Source of the DNA: CADEDH01 sp041394285
GTDB lineage: Bacteria > Actinomycetota > Acidimicrobiia > Acidimicrobiales > SZUA-35
Assembly (NCBI GenBank): GCA_041394285.1
Contig: JAWKIL010000021.1
Location: 31,749-95,748, forward strand
Length of the DNA: 64,000 nucleotides
Reading direction: 5' to 3'
Under the pieces are notes generated by a model, which was given only the letters and a program-made list of their open reading frames with translations, had not been told where the DNA came from and searched no databases. A program made the position numbers and the translations under genes. Shown here in pieces: positions 35,393 through 43,765 of this stretch; within the stretch, counting starts at the first letter, position 1; every line of letters begins with the position of its first letter.

Positions 35393-37642
35393 TCAGCCGG
35401 TGGTTGCCGCCCCGAGATCCGGGTTGTCGGTGAAGAAGCCGTCCATGCCAGCGGCCAGGAAGGCCTTGATCTCTCCTGGGAGGTCGCCCTTGCCGGCCGG
35501 GTCGGCGCTGCTCTGGAAGTCGGTGGGCAGGAACACGTTCTCCACCCGGAAGGTCCAGCCGTGCACCTCGAGGCCGGCGGCGTGGGCGTCGGCTATCACG
35601 GGGGTCGGGGAGCCCAGGGTGCCGGTTGCAGTGCGGGGGATCATCACGTCTTTGCACAGCCCCACCCCGTCGGCGTAGCGGGCGATCCCGGCCAGGCCGC
35701 TGCGGGTGGCCAGGTCGGCGTAGGTGGTGGTGCTACCGGCGGCCTGCAGGTCCCACGGGGCACCCGAGCAGTTGATCAGCTGCACCAGGGGCAGCTTCGT
35801 CTTGCGGGCCAGCTCCTTGAGGTTGCCCGTCTCGAACGACTGGATGTAGACCGGCGAACCCTTGCGGTCATAGCCGTAGCGGCCGAGCAGCTTCAGCAGC
35901 GGCTCCTCCAGCGAGAGGCCGACGGAATCGAAGTAGGTCGGGTGCTTGGTCTCAGGGTAGATGCCCACCGGCTTGCCGTCGCACGTCCGGTATCGCTGGG
36001 CCAGTTGGATGACCTCCTCCAGCGTCGGCACCGGGAACAGGCCGTCGTAGGCGGCGTTGGCCGGACGGATCTGAGGTAGCCGCTCCTTGGCCCGCAGGGT
36101 GCGGAGCTCGGCCAGCGTCAGGTCCTCGGTGAACCAGCCGGTGACGCTCACCCCGTCGATCATCTTGGTCGTCTTGCGTCCGGCGAACTCGGGGCGGTTG
36201 GCGATGTCGGTGGTGCCGCCGATCTCGTTCTCGTGGCGGGCTACCAGCACCCCGTCCTTGGTCGACACCACGTCGGGCTCGATGTAGTCGGCGCAGGACC
36301 GGATGGCCAGCTCGTAGGCGGCCAGCGTGTGCTCGGGCCGGTAGCCGCTGGCACCCCGGTGCCCGATGACCAGCGGCTTGTTGTCGTCACGGCCGCCGCC
36401 GTGGCCCTTGCCGTCGCCCCGGCCCGGGGCCAGCACGATCATCTCGGTGTCGTCGGGTGTGCCGGGGAAGCGGGCGGCGTTGCCCGGATAGTTGTTGTCG
36501 TTGGCGATCAGCAGCTTGCCGCCCTTCAGCGGCACCACGGTCTCCACCGACTGCATGGGGAACGAGAACGGGTCGCCGAGGCCGAACCCGCCGTTGTCCC
36601 GGGCCGGGATGTGGTTGGGGTTGCGGATGTAGAGCAGGTCGACCACCAGGCTCTTGGTCACGAAGCCCCGGCGGTCGGTGCGGTCGAGGCGGATCTCGTA
36701 CACCTTCTTGGTCACCGCTCGGGCGCCGTCGAAGTCGTCCCGCTCGATCAGCCAGATCCGCTTGCCGTCGACGAAGGCGGCGTCGCCGATCACGTTGGCG
36801 TCGAGGTCGGTCTCGTAGCCCCACCGCTGGCCGGTATAGGTGCCGGTCTTCGTGTCGAACTGGTAGATCCAGCGCCGCTTGGCCTCGGTGTCGGTGTTGA
36901 GCTGACCCTCCACGATGGGGTAGAGGTAGCGCCCGTCGGGGGCGCCGGCCACCGCCTCGAAGCCCCGGCTCTGGCGCACCGCGGGGGCCTCACCGGCGGC
37001 CAGGAACGGGTTCTGGGGCGACTTGCCGTCGACGAAAGGAACCGGGGCGGCCAGCAGCTTGCCCGTGCCGTCGACGTGGAGCAGGAACGGGCCGAACTCC
37101 TCGCCGATCCAGAAGGTCCCGTCCTTCATCGGCACCACCGACTCCACGTCGAAGTCGGCGCCGGTGAGGAGGCGCTCGGCCGTGGCGCCGTTGACGATGG
37201 GGAACGTGATCTTGTTGTCGGGGTCGCGCAGCGAGATGAACCGCACCACCTCGATGGCGCCGGCACCGCCCTTGGCCGTCTCCCAGCTCGGCTTCATCAG
37301 GTACAGGCGGAGAAGGAAGTCGGCCGAGTTCGTCTTGGCCCCGAAACCGTTGTCGGGCAGGCCCCAGAAGGTGCCGTCGCCGTTGTCGACGGCGCCGGAG
37401 ATGCCCGGGATCACCTGGCCCGGGAACGGGCCGGTGCGGCCGTTGTTCGGGGTGGCCTGGGCGCCGCTGGGCGGGCCCTCGGCCAGGTAGTCGGCGTCGA
37501 GCACGGCCCGCCGTTCCAGCACCCAGTCGGTGCCGCCGCCGGGGCGGCCGTCGTCGGCCGAGGCCGGCGACGAACCGGCCACCGCCGGCAGGGTCAGTGC
37601 GCTGAGCACGCCGAGCGCACCCGCCGCCAGTCGACGAAGCAT
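35393..37642 (-). CDS. exported phytase-like esterase / glycerophosphodiester phosphodiesterase fusion
   Basis: From the ATG at 37642 (GAGAGGGA upstream) the protein has 749 residues. A signal peptide (LAAGALGVLSALTLPAVAG) is followed at about 60-400 by the 'esterase-like activity of phytase' domain (GTFWGLPDNGFGAK, DVESVVPMKDGTFWIGEEFG, LLIANDNNYPGN). From about 420 it is a GDPD domain: catalytic His428 in IGHRGASGYRPEHT, metal ligands in DYIEPDVVSTKDGVLVARHE, and the terminal FTDNPD. It probably releases phosphate or glycerophosphate from phosphodiesters outside the cell. The frame upstream to 37909 has no family similarity. It faces away from the PPK2 gene. Confidence 0.9.
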   Translation of the reverse strand: MLRRLAAGALGVLSALTLPAVAGSSPASADDGRPGGGTDWVLERRAVLDADYLAEGPPSGAQATPNNGRTGPFPGQVIPGISGAVDNGDGTFWGLPDNGFGAKTNSADFLLRLYLMKPSWETAKGGAGAIEVVRFISLRDPDNKITFPIVNGATAERLLTGADFDVESVVPMKDGTFWIGEEFGPFLLHVDGTGKLLAAPVPFVDGKSPQNPFLAAGEAPAVRQSRGFEAVAGAPDGRYLYPIVEGQLNTDTEAKRRWIYQFDTKTGTYTGQRWGYETDLDANVIGDAAFVDGKRIWLIERDDFDGARAVTKKVYEIRLDRTDRRGFVTKSLVVDLLYIRNPNHIPARDNGGFGLGDPFSFPMQSVETVVPLKGGKLLIANDNNYPGNAARFPGTPDDTEMIVLAPGRGDGKGHGGGRDDNKPLVIGHRGASGYRPEHTLAAYELAIRSCADYIEPDVVSTKDGVLVARHENEIGGTTDIANRPEFAGRKTTKMIDGVSVTGWFTEDLTLAELRTLRAKERLPQIRPANAAYDGLFPVPTLEEVIQLAQRYRTCDGKPVGIYPETKHPTYFDSVGLSLEEPLLKLLGRYGYDRKGSPVYIQSFETGNLKELARKTKLPLVQLINCSGAPWDLQAAGSTTTYADLATRSGLAGIARYADGVGLCKDVMIPRTATGTLGSPTPVIADAHAAGLEVHGWTFRVENVFLPTDFQSSADPAGKGDLPGEIKAFLAAGMDGFFTDNPDLGAATTG

Positions 37643-37959
37643 GAGGTCCCTCTCTCTTCCGTGGGTCGATGCCGCCCCCGTCGGCGGTACCGGTCTGTCT
37701 GTCGGCGGGGTCGTGGCCGGGGCCCTCCCTCGAAGGCCGGCCACGCCCCCGCAAGCCGACAGTGGGCCACAGCCAGGTGACGGCCGGGTGCCCGAGCGCG
37801 GACGCTGAGGGGTACGTTGCCCGAACTCCGGGCGACGGCGGCAACCCGGCCGGCGCCGGTTGCCAGGCGATGGCTGGCAGATGGCCACGAGGTGAACCGT
37901 CGATGGCATTCGGGCCCGTGCCTTGCGGCCGGCAGCTGTGAGCGGGGGATGATCGCGTC
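37643..37959. promoter_or_regulatory. divergent promoter region between GDPD and PPK2 genes, with a long hairpin
   Basis: No gene lies in these 317 bp. At 37699-37762 CTGTCGGC-GGGG-CGTGGCCGG pairs with CCGGCCACG-CCCC-GCCGACAG, about 21 paired bases with small bulges and a 16-base loop. On the minus strand it would sit in the 5' leader of the GDPD mRNA. Its function could be attenuation or simply insulation between the two genes. Confidence 0.5.
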
Positions 37960-38979
37960 ATGGACGATGCGGCGCGCTGGCACGGTGTGGACGGTCACGA
38001 GCGGGTGGCCGAGCTGTCGGAAGCGATCACCTCGCTCCGCGAGCTCTCCCCCGAGGAGCTGGTGGAGCAGGGGCTGTCGGTGGCCGGCACGTTCGACGAG
38101 GTCGACGACCCGGTGCTGCTCGGGCCCGACGGGCTCCCGTTCGAGACGTGGCGGGAGGGGTATCCCTACGCCCGGCGCCTCAGCCGCGACGAGTACGAGG
38201 AGGCGAAGCGGGCCCTCCAGATCGAGTTGCTCAAGGCCCAGACGTGGATCAAGGACTCCGGCCAGCGGCTGGTGGTGCTGTTCGAGGGCCGTGACGCCGC
38301 TGGCAAGGGGGGCACGATCAAGCGGTTCATGGAGCACCTCAACCCCCGAGGCGCCACGGTGGTGGCGCTCTCGGCTCCCTCGGAGCGGGAGCGGGGCCAG
38401 TGGTACTTCCAGCGCTACATCGCCCACCTGCCCACGGCCGGCGAGATCACCCTGTTCGACCGGTCCTGGTACAACCGGGCGGTGGTGGAGCGGGTGATGG
38501 GCTTCTGCGACGACCGCCAGTACGAGGAGTTCATGACCCAGGTGCCGGATCTGGAGCAGATGCTCGTGTCGTCGGGCCACACCCTCGTCAAGCTGTGGTT
38601 CTCGGTGTCGCGCCGGGAGCAGCTCACCCGCTTCACCATCCGCCGGATCGATCCGGTGCGCCGGTGGAAGCTGAGCCCGGTCGACCTGGCGTCGCTCGAC
38701 CTGTGGGACGACTACACCGCGGCCAAGGACGAGATGTTCCGACACACCCACCGGCCCCACGCCCCGTGGACCGTGGTGCGGGCCAACGACAAGAAACGGG
38801 GGCGGCTCGAGGCCATGCGCTTCGTGCTGAGCCGGATCGACTACCCGGAGAAGGACCCCGACATCCTGCTGGCCCCCGACCCGCTGATCGTGGGCCCACC
38901 CGACGTGGTGGCGGCCGACGCCGGCGAGCGGGCGGGCGGCGACGACGGCGGCGCCGTGCCGGACGGGGTCGCCCGTTGA
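37960..38979 (+). CDS. ppk2: polyphosphate kinase 2
   Basis: This 339-residue protein transfers phosphate between polyphosphate and nucleotides. The Walker A motif is EGRDAAGKGGTI (about 109-118), the Walker B is LFDRSWYNRAVVE, and the lid region contains RRIDPVRRWKLSP. About 60 N-terminal residues precede the core, and the C-terminus is an acidic Gly-rich tail. Subclass (ADP- or AMP-using) cannot be assigned safely. The last codons overlap the TTG start of a CorA-like gene, and CYTH-CHAD and PhoU-type genes follow, forming a polyphosphate-linked set. Confidence 0.94.
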   Translation: MDDAARWHGVDGHERVAELSEAITSLRELSPEELVEQGLSVAGTFDEVDDPVLLGPDGLPFETWREGYPYARRLSRDEYEEAKRALQIELLKAQTWIKDSGQRLVVLFEGRDAAGKGGTIKRFMEHLNPRGATVVALSAPSERERGQWYFQRYIAHLPTAGEITLFDRSWYNRAVVERVMGFCDDRQYEEFMTQVPDLEQMLVSSGHTLVKLWFSVSRREQLTRFTIRRIDPVRRWKLSPVDLASLDLWDDYTAAKDEMFRHTHRPHAPWTVVRANDKKRGRLEAMRFVLSRIDYPEKDPDILLAPDPLIVGPPDVVAADAGERAGGDDGGAVPDGVAR

Positions 38980-39944
38980 TCGTCGACTGTGGCGTCTACT
39001 GCGACGGCCGCCGCCTCCCGGGGGCCGGGCTCGACGGGCTGGGGCAGGTTGCGACCCGGTCTGGGACCTATGCCTGGGTGGGTCTCCGGATGCCGCCGGA
39101 GGCGGAGGTGGCCGAGGTGGGGGCCCGGCTGGGGTGGGACGACGTGGCCTACGACGAGCTCGTCTCGCCCCACGCCCGGCCGGTGCTCACCATCGACGGC
39201 GATCAGGTGCAGTTGGTGCTGCGCACGGCCGCCTACCTGAAGACGCAGCGCCGGGTGCAGCTGGGCGAGCTGTCGGTGGTGGCCAACCGCAGCGGCGTGG
39301 TGTCGCTCCGGTTCGGTCACGCCACCCCGCTGGGGGGGCTCCGACAACGCCTGGAGCAGGACCCGGAGCGCCTGGCCCTCGGTCCCGGGGCGGTGCTGGC
39401 GGCCATCGTGGCCGAGGTGGTCGACGGGTACCCCCCGGTGGTCGACGGCTTCGAGGCCGATGCCCTGGAGGTGGAGCGGGAGGTCTTCGCCGACCGTCCC
39501 CGGCAGCCGGTGAAGCACCTCTACCAGCTCAAACGTGACGTCCGGGCGCTGGTGCTGGCGATCGGGGCGCTCCAGGACCCGCTGGCCCGGCTGGTGCGGT
39601 GGGCGTCGAGTCGGGAACCGGAGGAGGTGGTGGGCGACCTCCAGGAAGCCCGGGAGCAGCTCGACCGGATCGTGCGGCGGGCCGAGTCGCTGTCGAACCT
39701 GCTCGACGCGGCCCTCGACGCCATGCTGGCCCAGATCAGCCTCCAGCAGAACGACGACATGCGCAAGATCAGCGCTTGGGTGGCGGTGGCCGCCGGCCCC
39801 ACCCTGATCGCCGGGATCTACGGGATGAACTTCGAGACCCAGCCCGAGCTGCGTTGGCATCTGGGCTACCCGTTCGCGCTGACGCTGATGCTGGTGCTTG
39901 CCCTGGCCCTGCTCCGGTCGTTCCGCCGCAGCGGGTGGTTGTGA
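38976..39944 (+). CDS. corA: CorA-family magnesium/divalent cation transporter
   Basis: The start is a TTG at 38976 whose last two bases begin the upstream TGA (TTGA). The resulting start LIVDCGVYCDGRR matches the family's MIVDCAVY-type beginning, which fixes the choice. The protein has 322 residues: a large cytoplasmic funnel domain, then two C-terminal helices with the selectivity motif GMN at 283-285 (IYGMNFETQPELRW). Magnesium supply beside a polyphosphate kinase makes sense because Mg2+ is the kinase's cofactor and polyphosphate's counter-ion. The long frame from 38400 is a shadow of ppk2. Confidence 0.92.
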   Translation: MIVDCGVYCDGRRLPGAGLDGLGQVATRSGTYAWVGLRMPPEAEVAEVGARLGWDDVAYDELVSPHARPVLTIDGDQVQLVLRTAAYLKTQRRVQLGELSVVANRSGVVSLRFGHATPLGGLRQRLEQDPERLALGPGAVLAAIVAEVVDGYPPVVDGFEADALEVEREVFADRPRQPVKHLYQLKRDVRALVLAIGALQDPLARLVRWASSREPEEVVGDLQEAREQLDRIVRRAESLSNLLDAALDAMLAQISLQQNDDMRKISAWVAVAAGPTLIAGIYGMNFETQPELRWHLGYPFALTLMLVLALALLRSFRRSGWL

Positions 39945-40012
39945 CATTGGGCCGATGCCAGGCCTGGCCCGATGGACTACCGTCGTCCGCGACGCCAAGC
40001 ATGGAGGATGAT

Positions 40013-40231
40013 GTGACCAGCGAAGAGGCGCACCGCCAGCTCGACCATGTCCGGGGGGCCCTGCTCGCCCGGTACCGGGGAGTGGTCCCCGACAGCGACG
40101 TGGCCGAGGTGGTGGAGCGGGTGGCCCAGCGCTTCCTGGCCGCTCCCGTCCGGGATTACGTCGGCATCCTCACCGAGCGGGCCGCCCGCGTCGAGCTCGA
40201 TCGTCGGCACCGCCCCGCCGCTGCTGCGTGA
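40013..40231 (+). CDS. small three-helix-bundle dimerisation domain protein (DUF3562-like)
   Basis: The 72-residue product starts at GTG 40013, chosen because GGAGG at 40003-40007 is five bases upstream; an ATG at 40001 overlaps that site. VAEVVERVAQRFLAAPVRDY followed by VGILTERAARVEL matches the short helical domain often fused to arsenate-reductase-like phosphatases. The same fold appears at the N-terminus of the fusion protein at 43766. Function presumably dimerisation. Confidence 0.75.
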   Translation: MTSEEAHRQLDHVRGALLARYRGVVPDSDVAEVVERVAQRFLAAPVRDYVGILTERAARVELDRRHRPAAAA

Positions 40232-40336
40232 TTGTTCACTGCTGAGACATCTGGCGTTCATCTCGGCTCCACCTTCTGTTGTCTAGACTGTCGGGCCCCA
40301 CTGACGGGTGGGGCCAGGCGGCCGGACGGGTGACCG

Positions 40337-41806
40337 ATGCGAGAGCGCGAGCTGAAGAGAGTCATCCCGGCCGAGGCCGATCTGCCCGGGCTGGACGACG
40401 CCATCCCCGGTGTGGACCTCGGTCCGCCCGAGCAGCAGCGGGTGGAGGACCGCTACCTCGACACGGCCGACCTTCGCCTGGCCCGCTGGGGCGTGACGCT
40501 GCGGTTCCGCAAGGGGACCGGTTGGACGCTCAAGCTTCCCCATCCCGAGTTGGGCGGCGGCGGCCTCGACCGCGACGAGCTGGTGTTCTCCGGGAAGACG
40601 TCGGCCCCGCCGGCCCGGGTGGTGGCGCTCGTGTCTTCCCTCGCCCGCAGCGAATCGCTCCTGCCGGTGGCACTCCTGTCGAAGGAACGGACCGCTCGCC
40701 GGTGGAACCTGCCCGACGGCTCGCTGGTGGCCGAGCTGGTCGACGATGAGGTCACGGCCAGTGTGCTGGTGCACGGCACCGACGGGGGCGGGGTGGAGGC
40801 CGGGTTCCGGGAGATCGAGGTGGAGCTGGCACCCGGTGCCGATCCCGGTCTTCTCGATCTGGTGGCCGAGCGGCTCCCGCTCGATCCCGACGAGGCAGCC
40901 GTCCCCAAGCTCGTCCGCGTGCTCGGCCCGGCCGCCATGGCTCCGCCCGACGTGGTCGTGCCATCCCTGCCCGCCGACCCCACGGCGGCCGACGTGATCC
41001 GGGCCGCCATCGGCTCCTCGGTGGAGCGTCTCCTGCTGCAGCTGCCCCAGGTCCACCTCGACCAGGACCCGGAGGGGGTGCATCAGTCCCGGGTGGCTCT
41101 GCGTCGCCTCCGGTCCGACCTGCGCACGTTCGGGGCCCTGCTCGACCCGGGCCCGGTCGAGGCGCTGCGGGACGAGCTGTCGTGGCTGGGCGGAGAGCTG
41201 GGCCGGGTGCGCGACGCCGACGTGCTGGGCCAGCAGCTCCGGCGCCGGCTGGCCGCCCATCCCGAGATCGATGCCGGGGCGGCGGCCGACGTGCTGCGGG
41301 TGCTCGACCGGGAGCGCAAGTCGGCGCTGGCGGCGGTGACGGGCGACCTGGTCGGGCCCCGGTGCCTGGCCCTGCTCGAAGCCCTGGTGGCCTTGGCCGC
41401 CGAGCCGCCCCTCCGGGCCGAGGCCGAGGGGCCGGCGACCACGGTGCTGCCGCCGCTGGTGGACAAGAGCTGGCGGAAGCTCCGTCGGCATGTGCGCCAG
41501 CTCGACGATCCGCCGGCCGACGAGGCCCTGCACCGCACCAGGATCCTGGCCAAGCGGGTCCGCTACGCCGCCGAGGCCGTGCGCCCGGCGGCCCCCAAGC
41601 AGGCGGCGTACTTCGCCCGTCACGCGGCGGCCATCCAGACGGTGCTGGGGGATCAGCACGACTTCGTGGTGGCCGGCCAGTGGTTGGAGGCTCACGCCCC
41701 GGTGCTCCGGGCGCCCCGGCCTTCGCCGCCGGTCGTCTGGCCCAGGCCTTCGCCGACGACGCCGTGGCGAAGGCCGACGACTGGCACCGCCATTACAAGC
41801 GGCTGA
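40337..41806 (+). CDS. CYTH-CHAD domain protein, C-terminal end shifted out of frame
   Basis: The protein begins MRERELKRVI, the ExExK signature of CYTH triphosphate-tunnel enzymes, with further tunnel strands (VEDRYLDTADLRL, TLRFRKGTGWTLKL). From about 230 it is a CHAD helical domain (VHQSRVALRRLRSDLRTF, LHRTRILAKRVRYAAEAV), known to bind polyphosphate. The last 35 residues in this frame (from RPSPPVVWPRP) are not family-like. The alternate frame gives AFAAGRLAQAFADDAVAKAD to a stop at 41841, the expected end. A one-base indel in the GC run at about 41705-41716 explains this. The position after ppk2/corA supports a polyphosphate role. Confidence 0.88.
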   Translation: MRERELKRVIPAEADLPGLDDAIPGVDLGPPEQQRVEDRYLDTADLRLARWGVTLRFRKGTGWTLKLPHPELGGGGLDRDELVFSGKTSAPPARVVALVSSLARSESLLPVALLSKERTARRWNLPDGSLVAELVDDEVTASVLVHGTDGGGVEAGFREIEVELAPGADPGLLDLVAERLPLDPDEAAVPKLVRVLGPAAMAPPDVVVPSLPADPTAADVIRAAIGSSVERLLLQLPQVHLDQDPEGVHQSRVALRRLRSDLRTFGALLDPGPVEALRDELSWLGGELGRVRDADVLGQQLRRRLAAHPEIDAGAAADVLRVLDRERKSALAAVTGDLVGPRCLALLEALVALAAEPPLRAEAEGPATTVLPPLVDKSWRKLRRHVRQLDDPPADEALHRTRILAKRVRYAAEAVRPAAPKQAAYFARHAAAIQTVLGDQHDFVVAGQWLEAHAPVLRAPRPSPPVVWPRPSPTTPWRRPTTGTAITSG

Positions 41807-41866
41807 ACGACCACACCGGCTGGCTCCACGGGGTCAGCTGACAACAGGCCCGTAACGAGCCGTTCA

Positions 41867-41904
41867 CCAGTTGTGGTGCATATGTTCATTTGAGCCACAA
41901 TTGG
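41867..41904. promoter_or_regulatory. inverted repeat upstream of the DUF4214 gene
   Basis: CCAGTTGTGG (41867-41876) and CCACAATTGG (41895-41904) pair at nine of ten positions around an AT-rich 18-base centre containing GCATATG. It lies 22 bases before the start codon, so it may be an operator or a leader hairpin. Confidence 0.4.
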
Positions 41905-41925
41905 CGCGCCAGTAGCGTGCCGACC

Positions 41926-42781
41926 ATGGGTCGGCGGTTGTCTTCTCTGGTGCTCGTTCTTTTCGGCTCTCGGCGTACTTCTCGCCGTCCCTCAGGTCAC
42001 GCCAGCCGGTGCCGCTCCGGCCCCATTTCTCACTGCCTGCCCGCAGGTTACCGACTCGATATACCGGTTGTATCAGGCCTACTTCCAGCGTGCCCCTGAC
42101 CAGGACGGCTGGATCTATTGGATCGCGACCTTCGGGTCGAAGACCAACACCAACCTGGACGTCGTGTCGGACTCGTTCGCCCTCTCCAAGGAGTTCCAAC
42201 TGCGCTACGGTACGCTAACCGACACCGACTTCGTCAGCTTGGTCTACCGTAACGTGCTCGGTCGGGACCCTGACGCCGGCGGTCTGGCCCACTGGGTCGA
42301 CTCGCTCGGGGCCGGCTATCCCCGTGGTTCGGTGATGGTGGCGTTCTCGGAGTCCGCGGAATATGTGAACCGGACCGGGACGTCGACACCGCTCGCCGGC
42401 TTCCTGTTGTGGTACGACCGCGGCTTCCGGTATGGCTGCGGCCTTTCGATCCCGAACGGCGTCCAGGCGGTGACGGTGCCGACCGATATTCCCACACCGT
42501 ACGCCGACATCTTCGTGCTGAATGCCGGTACGAGCTTGGCGCAGATAGACCTCAAGTTGCGGTTCCTGGTGAATGGTGTCCCGGTAGACGTGACGACCGG
42601 AGACCCCGATCTGCTGCCAGCGGGCCACTACCTGTATGGCAGCAACCTCGAGTTGCCCGCGGGGTTGCAGCAGATCATCCTCACCGAGGCCCAGACGTCG
42701 ACCGTCCCCGACGTGATGTGGGCGGTCGTGTTCTACGACCATCCGCATGCGGAAGGTCGCCCTGGTTGGATCTTGGACTAG
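41926..42781 (+). pseudogene. secreted DUF4214-domain protein with a frameshift in the signal peptide
   Basis: ATG 41926 starts MGRRLSSLVLVL, and the next frame supplies SALGVLLAVPQVTPAGAA. One extra T in the TTTT run near 41953-41956 separates them, and removing it restores a perfect signal peptide. The remainder (from LYQAYFQRAPDQDGW) is intact: DUF4214 repeats YQAYFQRAPDQDGWIYWIA and YRNVLGRDPDAGGLAHWVD, then a beta-rich C-terminal region of about 120 residues ending GRPGWILD. It is related to the DUF4214 gene at 19381 but has a different C-terminal domain. The defect may be a base-call error. Confidence 0.75.
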
Positions 42782-42883
42782 CCTGATCGAGCGTTCGCCG
42801 GTGTCCCGTGCTCACTCCAGCAGCGGCAGCAGCGTCGACAACGGGGCCTCGTGAAGGACAACAATTGGTGACGCCCGCTCGGT

Positions 42884-43525
42884 CTACTGGTCGGCTGGGG
42901 GCTCTATCGGTGAGACCGGCTGGCGCAGGATCGTTCGTCGCCGGTCGGGTGGCGTGCGCCGGAAATCGCTGAGGTAGATCTCGTGGTGCAGGCCGCGCAG
43001 ACGCAGGCCCTGGGCCGGAACGAACTCGTCGTGCAGCTGGGCGAGCACGGCCGCCTCGTCGTCGAACGAGCCCACGTGCAGCGTCTGCACACATCGCCCC
43101 TCAGTCAGGGCCTCGAGGCGGACGTCATCGAGGCGGAGCGGTGGGTTCTTCGTCGCCGCCACCCTGTCACGGGCCAACGGGAACATCGAGGCGTCGATCC
43201 ACGTCGGCACCATGACCATCATCGTCCAGTTCCACTGGGCCTTGTTCCTGGCCGTGGTGAACGCACGCATGTCCTCGGCCCACCACAGGCCCTCGAGCGG
43301 TGGCACCACGTAGTCGCGCCCGAGATCCACCTTGCTGGCGAACTTCAGCTTGTAGGCCATCGGGTACAGCGCCGCAACCGCCTCGGCGAACTGCGGCGCA
43401 GTGTTGGGATCTCCCTGTCCGTCCAACATGAGGTACCGGGCCTCGGGCACGTCGACGATCCGGAACCGGCCCCTCTCGGCCCGGTAGCCGTCGAGCGACT
43501 TGCGGAGGTCGACCTTGGTGTTCAC
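42884..43525 (-). CDS. GyrI-like small-molecule-binding domain protein
   Basis: The 213-residue product starts at GTG 43525 (VNTKVDLRKSLDGYRAERG). It has the GyrI-like/SOUL-type fold as a stand-alone protein: FRIVDVPEARYLMLDGQGDP, YPMAYKLKFASKVDLGRDYV and the HEIYLSDFRRTPPDRRRTIL ending, characteristic of the family that binds or hydrolyses cyclopropanoid or other small ligands. It lies alone on the minus strand between two plus-strand genes. A much longer open frame continuing upstream to 45016 is antisense to the PhoU fusion gene and not coding. Confidence 0.85.
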   Translation of the reverse strand: MNTKVDLRKSLDGYRAERGRFRIVDVPEARYLMLDGQGDPNTAPQFAEAVAALYPMAYKLKFASKVDLGRDYVVPPLEGLWWAEDMRAFTTARNKAQWNWTMMVMVPTWIDASMFPLARDRVAATKNPPLRLDDVRLEALTEGRCVQTLHVGSFDDEAAVLAQLHDEFVPAQGLRLRGLHHEIYLSDFRRTPPDRRRTILRQPVSPIEPPADQ

Positions 43526-43765
43526 CCTTGGGACGGTACCTGCGCCGCCAACTCCACCGATCGCTGGTGAAGCGATGCTTTCCTCTGAGCGTCGAGAAGA
43601 TGGACCGGGTCTGACCGGGATGTGAATCGACAATGAACACTGCGCTGGGTAGGCCCTTCGACCCTCCTGGCGTTGGCGGCCGCGTCCCATGGTGGCGGTG
43701 GCGAGCGTCCTCGTTGGCGGGGTTCGGCCCGCCGACCGATACCGCGTCGATGAAGGGAGCATCCG

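Noticed and set aside
35393..37909. Longer N-terminus for the GDPD fusion (to 37909)
   Set aside because: The extra 89 residues are Arg/Pro-rich and would bury the clear signal peptide starting at ATG 37642.
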